Assembly: GCA_023957995.1 (NCBI GenBank)
Contig: JAMLGK010000005.1
Coordinates: forward strand, 124,001-188,000
Direction: 5' to 3'
Length of the DNA stretch: 64,000 nt
From: Microthrixaceae bacterium
GTDB taxonomy: Bacteria; Actinomycetota; Acidimicrobiia; Acidimicrobiales; Microtrichaceae
This document shows, in pieces, positions 1 to 9,468 of the stretch. Positions within the stretch are counted from its first letter, which is position 1; each line of letters opens with the position of its first letter. A program made the position numbers and the translations under genes. The notes beneath the pieces are model-generated. The model saw only the letters and a list, made by a program, of their open reading frames with translations, was not told the origin of the DNA and did no database searches.

Positions 1-622
1 CTCCGGTGCCGGAGATCGTGAACTGGTCACCTGCGTTCACCGAAGCAGGGTTCACCGCCACCTGTGAGGGGGTGTAGTCGTCGCACTCACCACCGGGTTG
101 GCAATCAGGACCCGGGAAGTACTGCTGGGCGGTCTCGTTGCCGGCAAATGGGAACAGCGGCAGTCCGTGCCAAGGACCCCACGGGGCGATCGTCGGAGGT
201 GTTGCGCCGGTCACGACATCGAACTGAACCGGGTCGCATGCCTTGTTGAAGACCACGGTCGTGGTGCCCTTTCGATTGATGATGAAGGATTCCTTCTCCA
301 CCAGCGTCTGAGGCCATGCGACACCGTTGCCGGGCATCGCATAGATCACTGCGTGGGGCAGAACGGTGTTGCACGGTCGGATGTGGGCATTGATGGTGAG
401 CACGAACTGGGTGGGTGTGGAGGTGACCGAGTGCGTGAGCGCGAAGAACGAAGGCAGGCAGAACCACGAGTAGGGCTGGTTGTTCTGGGTGACGGTGATG
501 TTCGGGGAGCTGTCCGCCGCTCCAGCATTGGATCCGGGCGCGGCCGATGCAGCAGGTGCGACAACGAGCACCGCCACCGCACAGGCGGCAGCGAGCCACG
601 GAACCCCCAGACGTATTCTCAC
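1..622 (-). CDS. secreted protein, 3' end cut by the window edge
   Basis: The GTG start at 622 has a good ribosome site (GGAGG, 7 bases upstream) and overlaps the stop of the upstream DUF4012 gene as GTGA, so it is probably translationally coupled to it. Translation shows a short charged N-terminus, a hydrophobic segment and an Ala-rich cleavage region ending near residue 28 (AAPAASAAP-like), which is a Sec signal peptide. The mature part has several cysteines and many aromatic residues. Near residue 190 a segment with NAGDQFTISGTG resembles the start of an Ig-like or TIG-like strand repeat, and the window then ends. I do not recognise a specific family. It is presumably exported to the cell surface as the last gene of the BY-kinase/DUF4012 operon. 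Confidence 0.75.
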   Translation of the reverse strand, partial: MRIRLGVPWLAAACAVAVLVVAPAASAAPGSNAGAADSSPNITVTQNNQPYSWFCLPSFFALTHSVTSTPTQFVLTINAHIRPCNTVLPHAVIYAMPGNGVAWPQTLVEKESFIINRKGTTTVVFNKACDPVQFDVVTGATPPTIAPWGPWHGLPLFPFAGNETAQQYFPGPDCQPGGECDDYTPSQVAVNPASVNAGDQFTISGTG

Positions 623-3033
623 GTACTTTCCTCCACCAGCCACGTTACATCGGTATCGGGTGCCTGAGAAGATCTGAAGCCGAATCCCTTGTCGGTATCG
701 TCCGAATCGACGCTCTTCGTGGCACTCATCGAGACGATTTCTCCTTCGAGTGGCTCGAGGTTCACCGACAGTTCACCGCTATTGACCAATGGCTGTCCGA
801 TATAGCGAAGCCGGTACTCGGGTCCCGCCACCACGCGACCGACCAGTCGGTACTGCACCGTCACCGTGGCGGTCGGCGCAACTGCCACCCTCACCGCGTA
901 GCGCCACAGGTCACCTTCGCGTAGGGGTTGGGGCGCAGTGTCGAGCCCATCCACACTGAGTGACTGCAACCTGAAAGGGCTGAGAACCACCACTTCGGTC
1001 ACGTTCGTGCCGGTGGGCGAAGCGGTGATGTTGCCCCCGATCAGTTCATTGGTCAGATCCGTGGGTGCTGAGTTGTGCACCTCCACGGTGACTGTGCTGC
1101 CCACCGCGCCGGTGGTGGGATCCCAGGTGATGTCGGTATCCACGTCGCGTTCGAGGAACGAGTCGATCTTGTTGGGGCCCACGTTGCGGTTGAACACCCC
1201 CAGCAGGTCCTGGCCGTCGGGGTCGAGCACCGCGCCGTCGAGACCGAAGTGGTCGAGCATGGCGACGTCGTCGTCGTGCAGTGAGTAGAACTGGAATCGA
1301 CCGTCATTGACCAACGGAGCGTATAGCTCGCCGAGTGATTCCGGCCCCGGCAGCTTCGTTGTGGTGAGTCTGTCGAAAGTCGTCTCGATCACCGCGTCGA
1401 GAGCGTCACCGGAGGCTTCATCGGAGTCGAACAATTCGTACTGGCTGCGGGTGAGGAACTCCACCGCGTTGTCGCTGTTGAGCACCACCGGTCCACTCGG
1501 TGTCTGCACTTCGACGTCACCCGCCAGATCCAGCATCGCGGCAAACGCTTCGACGTCCGCGTACGCCACGCCGTCCACCGCTCGACCAGTACTCGCTTCG
1601 AACAACTCCCCTGCCACTTGTGCCGTCAGCGCAAGGTCGGGTGTGGCTCCGAGGTTCTGGGGCGACCGTGCAGGATCCATGTCGGTGAACGACGCTGGAT
1701 AACGCTCCGCGAATTCCTCGGACAGATCAGGCATGGACAACTCGAGTGGCCTACCCACCTCGATCAGATCGATTCGACCGTTGTCTGCCACGACCTCGGC
1801 CCAGTTGCCGATGTGGCCTCCCATGTCTCGGGACTCTGCGGGGTTGCCGAACAGGAACAGGTAACGGCGCGGTCCATCCGCTCCCAGCAGTGAGGGCAGC
1901 CCGTTGACCGCCACTGCGGCATTGTCGGCGTCGGAACCGACCGTGCCAAGCCGTTCGTGGACTTCGTCGAGGCGGGTTCGCACTTGGGGCACAAGCCAGG
2001 TGGAATACGAACCGTCGATCTTCTCGGTTGCGGTCGCCAGCGCGTCACTGGCACCAACCACACGTGGAGCGAACTCCTCGAGGGCAACCAGGTCCACTCC
2101 CCCACCGTCTAGTTGCACGGTGTCGAACTCGGCACCCGACACCAGCGATGCACCTGCATCGGTGAGTTCGACTCCCGCGTCCACCGCTCGTTGAGCCGCC
2201 GCCAGGTTGGCTCCCACGATCGGAATGAAGCGTGCCCCGGAAGCCCAGGCGGCACCGATGGTGTTCTGCGCTGCGCCGAAACTGTTGTTGGCTTCCTCGA
2301 ATGCAGCAGCTGACTCATCGCCGGTTCCCTCTCCAGCGAGGTCCACCGCCGTCTCGGTCTGTGTGACAGCAGTGTTGAGGTGGCCCAACGAGAGAACTCC
2401 AGCGATCGCGGCCAATGCAGTGGTGACAACAACGAATACCGCCACGACAGCGAGGCTCCGTCGGGCAATGCGACGGACAACAAGTGAGCTACGGCGATAG
2501 CCGGAAACAACGATCGGAGCGGTTGCCACTAGCGCTACCAGGGTCTCCACCCCGGTGGGCCCAGGTACATCCAGGCGCATCGAAAGCACCGCCACAAACC
2601 CACCGATGAGCGCTCCCAGCAACCTGTCGCGACGACGGGTCTCCACCAAGAACACGGTGCCGAACAGCGCCAACACGCCGACGAGCAACTGGGGCCACGG
2701 ACTCGCCGCGGTAACTACCACCGCACCGACCACCAACGTCCAGCGCCGAGCCCGCGACGCTGCAACTGTGATCAACCCAGCCGCAAGGGCTCGTTCGACC
2801 GCATCGATCCAGACCGTATTGGTGGGCGCGGCGGAGCTGAACACCACAGCTGCGACAGCGGCCAGAAGAGCGAAGGCAACGACCAAAGCGAGTTGGCGCT
2901 GGCTGACGGGCCGGCGCTCCAGATGCTTGCGCCGCGGGGGGGCCCAGGGTTCGTTGCCCTGCCGCGGATCGTCGGCGAAGACAGCCGGCGAGGTTGGTTC
3001 AACGCTTCCCGATCGGTCGTCTCCCTGGGTCAC
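619..3033 (-). CDS. DUF4012 domain membrane-anchored protein
   Basis: This 804-residue protein begins at a GTG 10 bases after the stop of the BY-kinase gene. A longer frame exists upstream, but it would overlap the kinase by more than 260 bases. A proline- and charge-rich cytoplasmic N-terminus of about 50 residues is followed by several transmembrane helices (about 55-215), then a long extracellular part. The stretch with LFLFGNPAESRDMGGHIG and the following acidic Asp/Glu-rich region fit the DUF4012 family, found beside polysaccharide genes in Actinobacteria and other Gram-positive bacteria. The C-terminal third looks like beta-rich, Ig-like sequence. Its role is unknown. Position between a BY-kinase and a secreted protein suggests a part in assembling or attaching a cell-surface polymer. 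Confidence 0.85.
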   Translation of the reverse strand: MTQGDDRSGSVEPTSPAVFADDPRQGNEPWAPPRRKHLERRPVSQRQLALVVAFALLAAVAAVVFSSAAPTNTVWIDAVERALAAGLITVAASRARRWTLVVGAVVVTAASPWPQLLVGVLALFGTVFLVETRRRDRLLGALIGGFVAVLSMRLDVPGPTGVETLVALVATAPIVVSGYRRSSLVVRRIARRSLAVVAVFVVVTTALAAIAGVLSLGHLNTAVTQTETAVDLAGEGTGDESAAAFEEANNSFGAAQNTIGAAWASGARFIPIVGANLAAAQRAVDAGVELTDAGASLVSGAEFDTVQLDGGGVDLVALEEFAPRVVGASDALATATEKIDGSYSTWLVPQVRTRLDEVHERLGTVGSDADNAAVAVNGLPSLLGADGPRRYLFLFGNPAESRDMGGHIGNWAEVVADNGRIDLIEVGRPLELSMPDLSEEFAERYPASFTDMDPARSPQNLGATPDLALTAQVAGELFEASTGRAVDGVAYADVEAFAAMLDLAGDVEVQTPSGPVVLNSDNAVEFLTRSQYELFDSDEASGDALDAVIETTFDRLTTTKLPGPESLGELYAPLVNDGRFQFYSLHDDDVAMLDHFGLDGAVLDPDGQDLLGVFNRNVGPNKIDSFLERDVDTDITWDPTTGAVGSTVTVEVHNSAPTDLTNELIGGNITASPTGTNVTEVVVLSPFRLQSLSVDGLDTAPQPLREGDLWRYAVRVAVAPTATVTVQYRLVGRVVAGPEYRLRYIGQPLVNSGELSVNLEPLEGEIVSMSATKSVDSDDTDKGFGFRSSQAPDTDVTWLVEEST

Positions 3034-3043
3034 CGGAGTCGCC

Positions 3044-4942
3044 CTATCGGCGGGGTGGTTCGTCAGTTGAGCCAGAGAACTCACCGCTGTCGGCGGGACG
3101 CGACCATCGCTGGGCAGATTGATCAGTTGGCTCGACGCCGCCGTTCGGCTCGCGCTGGGCTGAATCGCTCCCGTTGAGAGTTTCACCGCTGCCCCGCACT
3201 CGGCCGGGAACGAACGGCGGAGGAAATGAGCGGTCCACGTTTCTCCGGTCGGGCGATTCGGCACCGCCTGAAAGGTCACCCGGCTCGGCTGCCATCGGCT
3301 CACTGCGGTCATCGGAGTTGCCGCTGTCGAAGGAATTGCCGTCGGGACTTGCCGAGGTCATGGGCCATGGCCCATCCGAGGGACTCGATGACGTGTAGTA
3401 GCCCTCGTAGTAGTACTGCCGCTTGCGCAAGCCGGGAGTCCCGATCAGTACGAGCCCCATGATCGATGCTCCGTGCTGGGTCAGCGTCTCGAGACTGTGC
3501 TCCAACGTCTTCACCGCAGTGTGACCTGACCTCACGAGCACGATGACCGCGTCAGCTGCTGGCAGTAGGTCGATCGTGTCGTTTGCCACCTCGAGCGGGC
3601 TGGAGTCGATGATCACGGTCGCCCCCTGCTCCTTCGCTTGGTTGACGATCTCGCGGGTTGCCTCGGCCAACCCCGCTATCTCCTTGCTCGGCGCTCCTGC
3701 GGGTGCCACATGCAGGTTGGGGTGTGAGCTTGCCTGCACCACCTGGGCTGCCGTGGGTCGCTCCATCGCGATCTGTGCGTAGTCGCGGATCCCGGGATGT
3801 GCCGCCACACCCAGCAATTCATGGACCCGAGGCCTGCGGAAGTCGCCACCGATAACCAACGTCAACTGTCCTGTCTCGGCAAGTGCCATGGCGGTCACAG
3901 CCGCGGTGGTGGACTTGCCATCCGACGGGCTCGGTGAGGTGATCAGAAATGACTGTTGCGCGCCACCCCGTCCGCTCGCAGCCGAACGCGACTGCACGAA
4001 CTGGATGGCAGAGCGGATCCGCCGGTACGGCTCAGCCCATGCACCATCGAGCGAAAGGCTGCCGTCGGAGTCGTGGGGTTGTGCCTTCGATGGGAAGTCG
4101 CCCACCTCGGACAACACCGGGTAGTCGGCCACGGCCACGAGCTCAGCACGAGTGTCGATGCGCGGAGCGATCCGTTCGATCACCATCACCGCGCCGACTG
4201 CCAGTGCGACACCGAACAGCCCGAGAAGACCCACCCGGAACGGCAACCCTGCTGGCACCGGCAGGAGATCCGTATTGACCACCTTCGGGGCGTCGGCTCC
4301 GAGCGTGGAATACGGCAGGGTCGACTTGGCCTGCAACCGTTGGCGGCGCAGTTCATCCTCAGCAGATCGCAGTCGGGACTCGATCTCGTTGCGCTGACCG
4401 ACCAACTGGTCCAGCACCACCGGGTTTCCGTCCACCGCAGCGAGGCTCAGGTCGGGATTCTGGTTGTCGAATTCGACGAGCTCCGCAGTTGCCGCATCTA
4501 TATCGGCCTGGAGTTGGGCAAATCGGGCCTCCTGATCGGCCAACAGGTCGGCATTCACCACTGAGAGGAACGCATTCGCGAATGCTCTGGCGCGCTCGGT
4601 AGCAACGTCGGGGTCGGCACTTGTGGCCGTCACCTCGATCGACCCGCTGTCGGTATCCGCCGTCGCCGCGATACCACGGATGGCGCTCTGCGGACCCTCC
4701 GCACCGAGGAGCTGCGCCGCCTTCTGCGCAACCTCACCTCTCGTTACACGAAGAGCATCCTGTTCGATCATTGCCTGGGCACCGGAGGCGCTGTTGGCGA
4801 CGATTAGTTGGCTCACCCGGTAGGAGATCTCGCCCTCCTCCGGCGCCATGGCCGAAGATGCCGCGCCAGCGAGCGCGCCAACAACGAGTCCGAAGACCAA
4901 CAGCTTCCATCGGCGGCGCAGGATCGCGCGAACCTTGGTCAT
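3044..4942 (-). CDS. polysaccharide chain-length determinant fused to BY-type tyrosine kinase
   Basis: This 632-residue protein joins a Wzz-like part to a CpsD/BY-kinase. Membrane helices lie at about 12-32 and 232-256, with a coiled coil at about 130-205 between them. The kinase has Walker A SPSPSDGKST (about 336-345), A' with GGDFRRPR (about 365-372) and Walker B TVIIDSSP (about 442-449). A tyrosine cluster RQYYYEGYY lies at about 508-516 and is the expected autophosphorylation site. In this family, cycles of phosphorylation set polymer length and export. Unusually, about 110 residues of Ser/Pro/Asp-rich disordered tail follow the tyrosines, which usually end the protein. The A' motif also carries Gly where many members have Asp. 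A GGAGAG ribosome site precedes the ATG, and a short reading frame overlaps it. Confidence 0.92.
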   Translation of the reverse strand: MTKVRAILRRRWKLLVFGLVVGALAGAASSAMAPEEGEISYRVSQLIVANSASGAQAMIEQDALRVTRGEVAQKAAQLLGAEGPQSAIRGIAATADTDSGSIEVTATSADPDVATERARAFANAFLSVVNADLLADQEARFAQLQADIDAATAELVEFDNQNPDLSLAAVDGNPVVLDQLVGQRNEIESRLRSAEDELRRQRLQAKSTLPYSTLGADAPKVVNTDLLPVPAGLPFRVGLLGLFGVALAVGAVMVIERIAPRIDTRAELVAVADYPVLSEVGDFPSKAQPHDSDGSLSLDGAWAEPYRRIRSAIQFVQSRSAASGRGGAQQSFLITSPSPSDGKSTTAAVTAMALAETGQLTLVIGGDFRRPRVHELLGVAAHPGIRDYAQIAMERPTAAQVVQASSHPNLHVAPAGAPSKEIAGLAEATREIVNQAKEQGATVIIDSSPLEVANDTIDLLPAADAVIVLVRSGHTAVKTLEHSLETLTQHGASIMGLVLIGTPGLRKRQYYYEGYYTSSSPSDGPWPMTSASPDGNSFDSGNSDDRSEPMAAEPGDLSGGAESPDRRNVDRSFPPPFVPGRVRGSGETLNGSDSAQREPNGGVEPTDQSAQRWSRPADSGEFSGSTDEPPRR

Positions 4943-4953
4943 TTGGCCAGTCT

Positions 4954-4972
4954 CTCCACCACATCAAGGCTA
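4954..4972 (-). promoter_or_regulatory. putative promoter element shared with 6514-6532, followed by a mini-ORF
   Basis: On the minus strand, TAGCCTTGATGTGGTGGAG lies just upstream of the BY-kinase start. A nearly identical element (16 of 19 bases, all differences transitions) lies upstream of the membrane-protein gene that starts at 6472. TAGCCT could be a -10 box. Seven bases later a GTG-GAG opens a 6-codon frame (4939-4959) whose TGA overlaps the kinase ATG as ATGA. The GGTGGAGAG within it could simply be the kinase ribosome site. The shared function is inferred. Confidence 0.4.
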
Positions 4973-5002
4973 CCGGCGGCTGGCTTTGCAGGACCCATCG
5001 GA

Positions 5003-6472
5003 TCAGCCGAACAACGACGCGTTGGCCTCGCCGGAGGACCCTGTCCCGGTGACCTCACCCGGTGTTCCTTGTTCATCGATGTCGTCGACGCGATTCTCGC
5101 CAGCAGCTTGCTGGTCCCTCCACCACCTTGTGGTCGGCACGGCCAGAGCCAGGAAGAGCAGGGGCAGCATCTGAACCCGCTGGCGGGCCAGGATCCCGGC
5201 GTTGCCGATGCTGGAGAACGCGACCACGAACATCAGCGTGTAGACGAACCCGTAGATCAGCACCGGACGCCGCCAAGCCGAACCCGGCCATCGCCGTAGG
5301 CGTTTCCACGACAGCAACAGGAGAAGCCCGATGATCGCTCCCTCCATCGCCGAGATCAAGGTGCCAGCACCATTCGCTTCCCAGAGAAAGGGCCTGAACA
5401 GTACTGACACAGTGGCCGCTGGGACCTGGGCCGGGTTGCTCACGACGGTCGGCTCGAACTCGGAGCCTCCTTGTTGTGTTCTGTCGACTGTGAGTTCAAG
5501 TGCTCCGGTGGTACTGATTGCCTGTCCGGCCTCCTCGCTGAAGAACCGCGTCGTCTGGGTAGCTGCAACGATCGCCAGACCTACCATTCCGACGAGCGCA
5601 ACGATTCGAACGACTCTGCCTCGGCTCGATGCGTTCTCGGTCTTCGTCCCGCCGATGAACGCGAACGCGGTGGCCACGGTTACCGCGAGAACAGCCATGA
5701 GCCCGATGTGGGTACGAATCAGGAGCATCCCACCCACGCCGGCCGCGAACGGAAGAACACCCCAGATCTTCGGGCGCGGGGCCAGCAACGCGCACGCGCC
5801 GTAAGACGCGACACCGAGCAAGAACAACATGACCGCGTCCTTGCCGATCGAGCTCGGCCAGAAGAGCAGGGATGGCCAGAACAACACCAGATAGAGGTAC
5901 CGCTTGTGGTCCATCTCAGGGAAAGCCCTTTTGGCTCCACGCCAGAAAAGCACACAACCCCAGAATGCCAGCCATGAGTAGATGAAGAACCCCGAGAACT
6001 TGGATCGACCGGTCACTGCGTAGATGTATCCGGTCAACCTGATCACAAAGCCGGTCCCACCCTCGGCAGCGTCGGTTACGACGGTCACAGGAATGAACTG
6101 GCCTCCTCGAACTGCTTGAGCGAACGCCCAACCGTCGGAGTCGTACCGGTTCGAGTCGCCAGCGCCGCCATAGAGCTTGTTGACCATCCAATAGCGAACC
6201 AACGAGAACAGCATCTTGGTCAGAAGCGCTGCGAGGAGGACCCACAGGAGTTTCTTGTCCTCATCCGCGTCAGCGAGTCGACGAAATACCGGGACCGAAG
6301 CCAGCGCTATTACCAGTAGCACCACGGCACCAGCTGTCATGTCGTAGGTGCCGACGTTCAGGAATACGGCCATCCCAGTTAGCAGGATGAACCCTGAGAC
6401 ACCCACCACGGCGACCGTGGTCCGCTCCGCGTGATCCACGCCAAGCATCGACCCAGACCTCGCATTGCTCAT
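5003..6472 (-). CDS. multi-pass membrane protein, candidate polysaccharide polymerase
   Basis: This 489-residue protein has about ten to twelve predicted hydrophobic segments. It carries the motif FWPSLLFWPSSIGKDA around residue 205-220, a pattern I associate with Wzy-like or EpsG-like polymerases and related uncharacterised proteins. A loop near residues 110-135, rich in Asp, Ser and Tyr, precedes it. No other O-antigen polymerase candidate is present in the island, so this is the best guess for the enzyme joining repeat units on the outer face of the membrane. The assignment rests on topology and context. The gene runs in the same direction as the BY-kinase, 60 bases upstream of it, and shares its 19-base upstream element. 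An in-frame ATG at 6448 is an alternative start. Confidence 0.6.
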   Translation of the reverse strand: MSNARSGSMLGVDHAERTTVAVVGVSGFILLTGMAVFLNVGTYDMTAGAVVLLVIALASVPVFRRLADADEDKKLLWVLLAALLTKMLFSLVRYWMVNKLYGGAGDSNRYDSDGWAFAQAVRGGQFIPVTVVTDAAEGGTGFVIRLTGYIYAVTGRSKFSGFFIYSWLAFWGCVLFWRGAKRAFPEMDHKRYLYLVLFWPSLLFWPSSIGKDAVMLFLLGVASYGACALLAPRPKIWGVLPFAAGVGGMLLIRTHIGLMAVLAVTVATAFAFIGGTKTENASSRGRVVRIVALVGMVGLAIVAATQTTRFFSEEAGQAISTTGALELTVDRTQQGGSEFEPTVVSNPAQVPAATVSVLFRPFLWEANGAGTLISAMEGAIIGLLLLLSWKRLRRWPGSAWRRPVLIYGFVYTLMFVVAFSSIGNAGILARQRVQMLPLLFLALAVPTTRWWRDQQAAGENRVDDIDEQGTPGEVTGTGSSGEANASLFG

Positions 6473-6513
6473 CGCGTGCCGCCCGTTCGAGACGAATGTG
6501 TTGTCGCGTGCAA

Positions 6514-6532
6514 CTCCACCATGTCGAGGCTA
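6514..6532 (-). promoter_or_regulatory. second copy of the TAGCCT upstream element, with a mini-ORF
   Basis: The minus-strand sequence TAGCCTCGACATGGTGGAG matches the element before the BY-kinase at 16 of 19 positions. As there, a GTG-GAG seven bases after TAGCCT opens a short frame (6469-6519, 16 codons) whose TGA overlaps the ATG of the membrane-protein gene as ATGA. Two copies with the same layout suggest shared transcription, and perhaps leader-peptide coupling. This is inference. Confidence 0.4.
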
Positions 6533-6741
6533 CGGCCCGAGGCGACTCACTCGGAAGCAGCTCGCTCCAAGTCTGATTCCCGCTGGGTTCCAGACCTCCG
6601 GCTGCACCCTCCACTACTTGGGACGATCGGCAGCAGCTTTGTACGCTTGCGCCTAGGCCTACGTCTAGAGGGACCAACGGTTTGGCGACAATTCTACCGA
6701 GTGGACTGCGCCGCCGAAGGGCGACCCCCGACGGATCGAGC

Positions 6742-8511
6742 ATGTTCGCGCTACTGCCCCGAATCGAAGCATTGACCGGACCCGTGCGTGGTCGTCTGAT
6801 CGCGATCGCCCTTGTGTCGGCTTCGGCGGGCGTCGTTGAGGCGTTCCTACTGTTCCTGATCGCCCAGATAGCCACGTCGTTGACAAATCCTGGTGATCTT
6901 GAGATCGCGTTCGGGCCACTCAACCTGAGCGGCCTGACTACCACCAATCTTCTCTGGCTGGGGATCGGTCTGGTACCGGCCGTTTTCGCGCTGCAGATCG
7001 CGAGTGGGTGGCTCATTGCCGACGTGTTCGCGCGAAGTGTTGAAGCAGCGCGAGCGAAGCTGCTCGTCGCGCATGCCCGATCTCCGTGGGCCAACAAGGA
7101 GGCCCTTGCTTCGAGCACCCTCGTCCAACTCGCACACTCGAACGTCTCAAAAACCGGCGAGGCGGCCCAGTCGAGTGCGTCACTCATCGCTGCTGGCGCC
7201 AACTTCGGAGCGCTCGTCTTGTCAGCGGTCGTTGTGGACCCAGCCGCCGCGATGGCAATCACCGTCGGAGTGGCACTGCTGCTGGCTCTCGTCCTGCCGC
7301 TCACGAGATCGGGCCGCCGCCAGCATCGCGCGATGGTCGGACTCAATCGCCAGTATTCGAGCGCCATCCACGACTACGCCGCTGTTGGGAGGGAGATCGA
7401 AGTGTTCTCGGTGCAGGACGAGAGCATCGCCCCGATTCTCGGCCTCAATCAACGACTCGGCCATGCGCTACGTCGAGCGAAGCTCGTATCTGTATCGAGT
7501 ACTGCGGTGTTCCGATCATCAGCGCTGCTACTGATCCTCGTGTTGCTAGCAGTCGTTACGTGGTCGGATACGTCAAACGTGACGCGCTTCGCAGCGACAG
7601 CCCTCATTCTGTTGCGGTCGGTGTCGTACGGGCAGGCGATCCAGACCAACCTGCACACGCTCTCGGAGTCCATGGCTTGGGTCGATGACCTCAATGCTCG
7701 GATTTCGGAACTCGAGGAGGGGACGGCACCACATCTGACCGAGGATTCGGAACCTCGTTTTGGCGACGATGGACCTGGTCGCTCAGCTGGCTCACACCCA
7801 TTGGGTCTCGAAGTCAGGGGGCTGTCCTTTAGCTACACCGACAAGTCACCGGTTCTGTGCGACGTAACCCTTCGGATCGAGCCAGGCGAACTCGTGGGAG
7901 TGGCGGGCATATCCGGAGCTGGAAAGACGACGTTGGCAGAGTTGCTCCTCGGCTTGCGAGCTCCGACAGACGGCACCATCTCCGTCGACGGTGCCGATCT
8001 CCTGAGTATTCCCTCGGAGGTCTGGAGCAAGCAGGTTGGCTTCGTTCCCCAAGAGCCCGCCCTCACCGCTGGATCGGTTAGAGACAACGCCAGATTCCAC
8101 CGTAGTTGGATATCCGACGATGATGTCGACGTCGCCCTGGAGGCAGCAGGCATCCGGCCTGACTCGAACAGCTGGGGGGACGGCGCTCTCACCGAGGTGG
8201 GACCACTGGGCACCAAGCTGTCAGGAGGCCAGCGACAGCGCGTCGCGATCGCCCGCGCACTTGCGGACAATCCAAAACTCCTCATTCTGGACGAGCCGAC
8301 TTCGGCACTCGACGGTGTATCAGAGGCTCGAATCAAGGAGACGATGTCAGCGGTACGCGGCTCAACAACGGTTGTGGTCATCGCACATCGCATGTCGACG
8401 CTCCAAGCATGCGATCGGCTGATCCTGCTCGCTGGCGGACAGCTCGTCGGATTCGCTCCCCCTGAAGAACTCGGCGACCTGTCACGCTACCTCGACGCGC
8501 CCGGCCAATGA
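6742..8511 (+). CDS. ABC transporter, fused membrane and ATPase domains, PglK-like flippase
   Basis: This 589-residue half-transporter has about six membrane helices (about 15-300) followed by one nucleotide-binding domain. The ATPase motifs are complete: Walker A GISGAGKTT, signature LSGGQRQR, Walker B LLILDEPTSALD and the H-loop IAHRMS. The length and arrangement match PglK/WlaB-type flippases, which move undecaprenyl-linked oligosaccharides across the membrane; lipid and drug exporters share the same layout. The ATG at 6742 is preferred. A TTG at 6682 would add 20 residues rich in Arg. It is the first gene of a plus-strand run and its stop overlaps the next glycosyltransferase start as ATGA, which supports a role in glycan export. 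Confidence 0.88.
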   Translation: MFALLPRIEALTGPVRGRLIAIALVSASAGVVEAFLLFLIAQIATSLTNPGDLEIAFGPLNLSGLTTTNLLWLGIGLVPAVFALQIASGWLIADVFARSVEAARAKLLVAHARSPWANKEALASSTLVQLAHSNVSKTGEAAQSSASLIAAGANFGALVLSAVVVDPAAAMAITVGVALLLALVLPLTRSGRRQHRAMVGLNRQYSSAIHDYAAVGREIEVFSVQDESIAPILGLNQRLGHALRRAKLVSVSSTAVFRSSALLLILVLLAVVTWSDTSNVTRFAATALILLRSVSYGQAIQTNLHTLSESMAWVDDLNARISELEEGTAPHLTEDSEPRFGDDGPGRSAGSHPLGLEVRGLSFSYTDKSPVLCDVTLRIEPGELVGVAGISGAGKTTLAELLLGLRAPTDGTISVDGADLLSIPSEVWSKQVGFVPQEPALTAGSVRDNARFHRSWISDDDVDVALEAAGIRPDSNSWGDGALTEVGPLGTKLSGGQRQRVAIARALADNPKLLILDEPTSALDGVSEARIKETMSAVRGSTTVVVIAHRMSTLQACDRLILLAGGQLVGFAPPEELGDLSRYLDAPGQ

Positions 8512-9419
8512 CGCCGGCTGAGGTAGGAACCTACGGCGCGATCGTTGTGACTTTCAGACGTCCCGCATCTCTTGGAGCCGTTCTCGACAGCGTGGCAGCT
8601 CAGACCCGCGCACCTGAGAAGGTCGTTGTGGCCGACAACGACCCGAGGCGTTCAGCGGAAGAGGTGTGCTCGCGGCACAACGACACCGGTGGTTTGCCGG
8701 TCGTGTACCTCCCGATCGGCGATAACACCGGCCCGGCCGGGGGATGGGCCGCTGCAGCCGAGTTCCTGGTTCGCGACGAAGTCGTTCCGGAGTGGATACT
8801 CGTGGTCGATGACGACGATCCGCTCGGTCATCCCGACCTCGTGGAAAGGCTGCTGGAAGTCGTGGAATGCCGCAAGGACGGCCACAGATGCGCGGCGGTT
8901 GGTCTCCGGGGCGCGAACATCAACCGCGTCCGTGGCCGTCTCCAGCGGGTTCGAGGCACATCGGGAGAGCCCGTCTCAGCGGACTACTTGGCCAGCGGCG
9001 GCGCACCGCTGTACCGCATCGAGTCGATTCGACAAGTGGGCTTCTTCAACTCCCAGCTCTTCTTCGGCTTCGAGGACCTGGACATGGGCCTCCGTCTACA
9101 AGCCGCCGGATGGAAGCTGTGGGCCGTCTCGCTGCCCGAGATGCACGTCCCGGCTGAATCTGCACCAACAGGGGCTCCCTGGCGTGAATATTTCAAGTCA
9201 CGCGCCCTCGTTTACATCACTCGTCGCAGGCTGGGGAAGTGGGTGCTTGCAGTAGTGTTGCTCAGATCGGTCCTCGTGGGTTCGATCGTCTCGGCGGTTC
9301 GCTGGCGTAGCAGCCACTCCGGCACGGCGCGCATCAGTGGGGCGTTGGACGGATACCGCGGGAAGCTCGGTCCCGCCGGTCGCGCGCCGCACCAGAACGA
9401 ATCCAAGGAACTGGCCTGA
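8508..9419 (+). CDS. family 2 glycosyltransferase
   Basis: The 303-residue protein has a GT-A fold. The nucleotide-binding start IVVTFRRPASL is near residue 12, the metal-binding acidic run VVDDDDP is near residue 102, and a second conserved region with FFGFEDLDMGLRL is near residue 185. That pattern is close to rhamnosyl- and galactofuranosyl-transferases of the GlfT/WbbL type, though the sugar cannot be told from sequence. The C-terminus holds a hydrophobic stretch (about 245-260) that could contact the membrane. The gene overlaps the flippase by 4 bases and is the first of four consecutive glycosyltransferases. Confidence 0.88.
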   Translation: MTPAEVGTYGAIVVTFRRPASLGAVLDSVAAQTRAPEKVVVADNDPRRSAEEVCSRHNDTGGLPVVYLPIGDNTGPAGGWAAAAEFLVRDEVVPEWILVVDDDDPLGHPDLVERLLEVVECRKDGHRCAAVGLRGANINRVRGRLQRVRGTSGEPVSADYLASGGAPLYRIESIRQVGFFNSQLFFGFEDLDMGLRLQAAGWKLWAVSLPEMHVPAESAPTGAPWREYFKSRALVYITRRRLGKWVLAVVLLRSVLVGSIVSAVRWRSSHSGTARISGALDGYRGKLGPAGRAPHQNESKELA

Positions 9420-9468
9420 TGTGGTTCCGCCACGAATCTCGGCTGGTCCCGTCCATCCGCTCAAGGCG

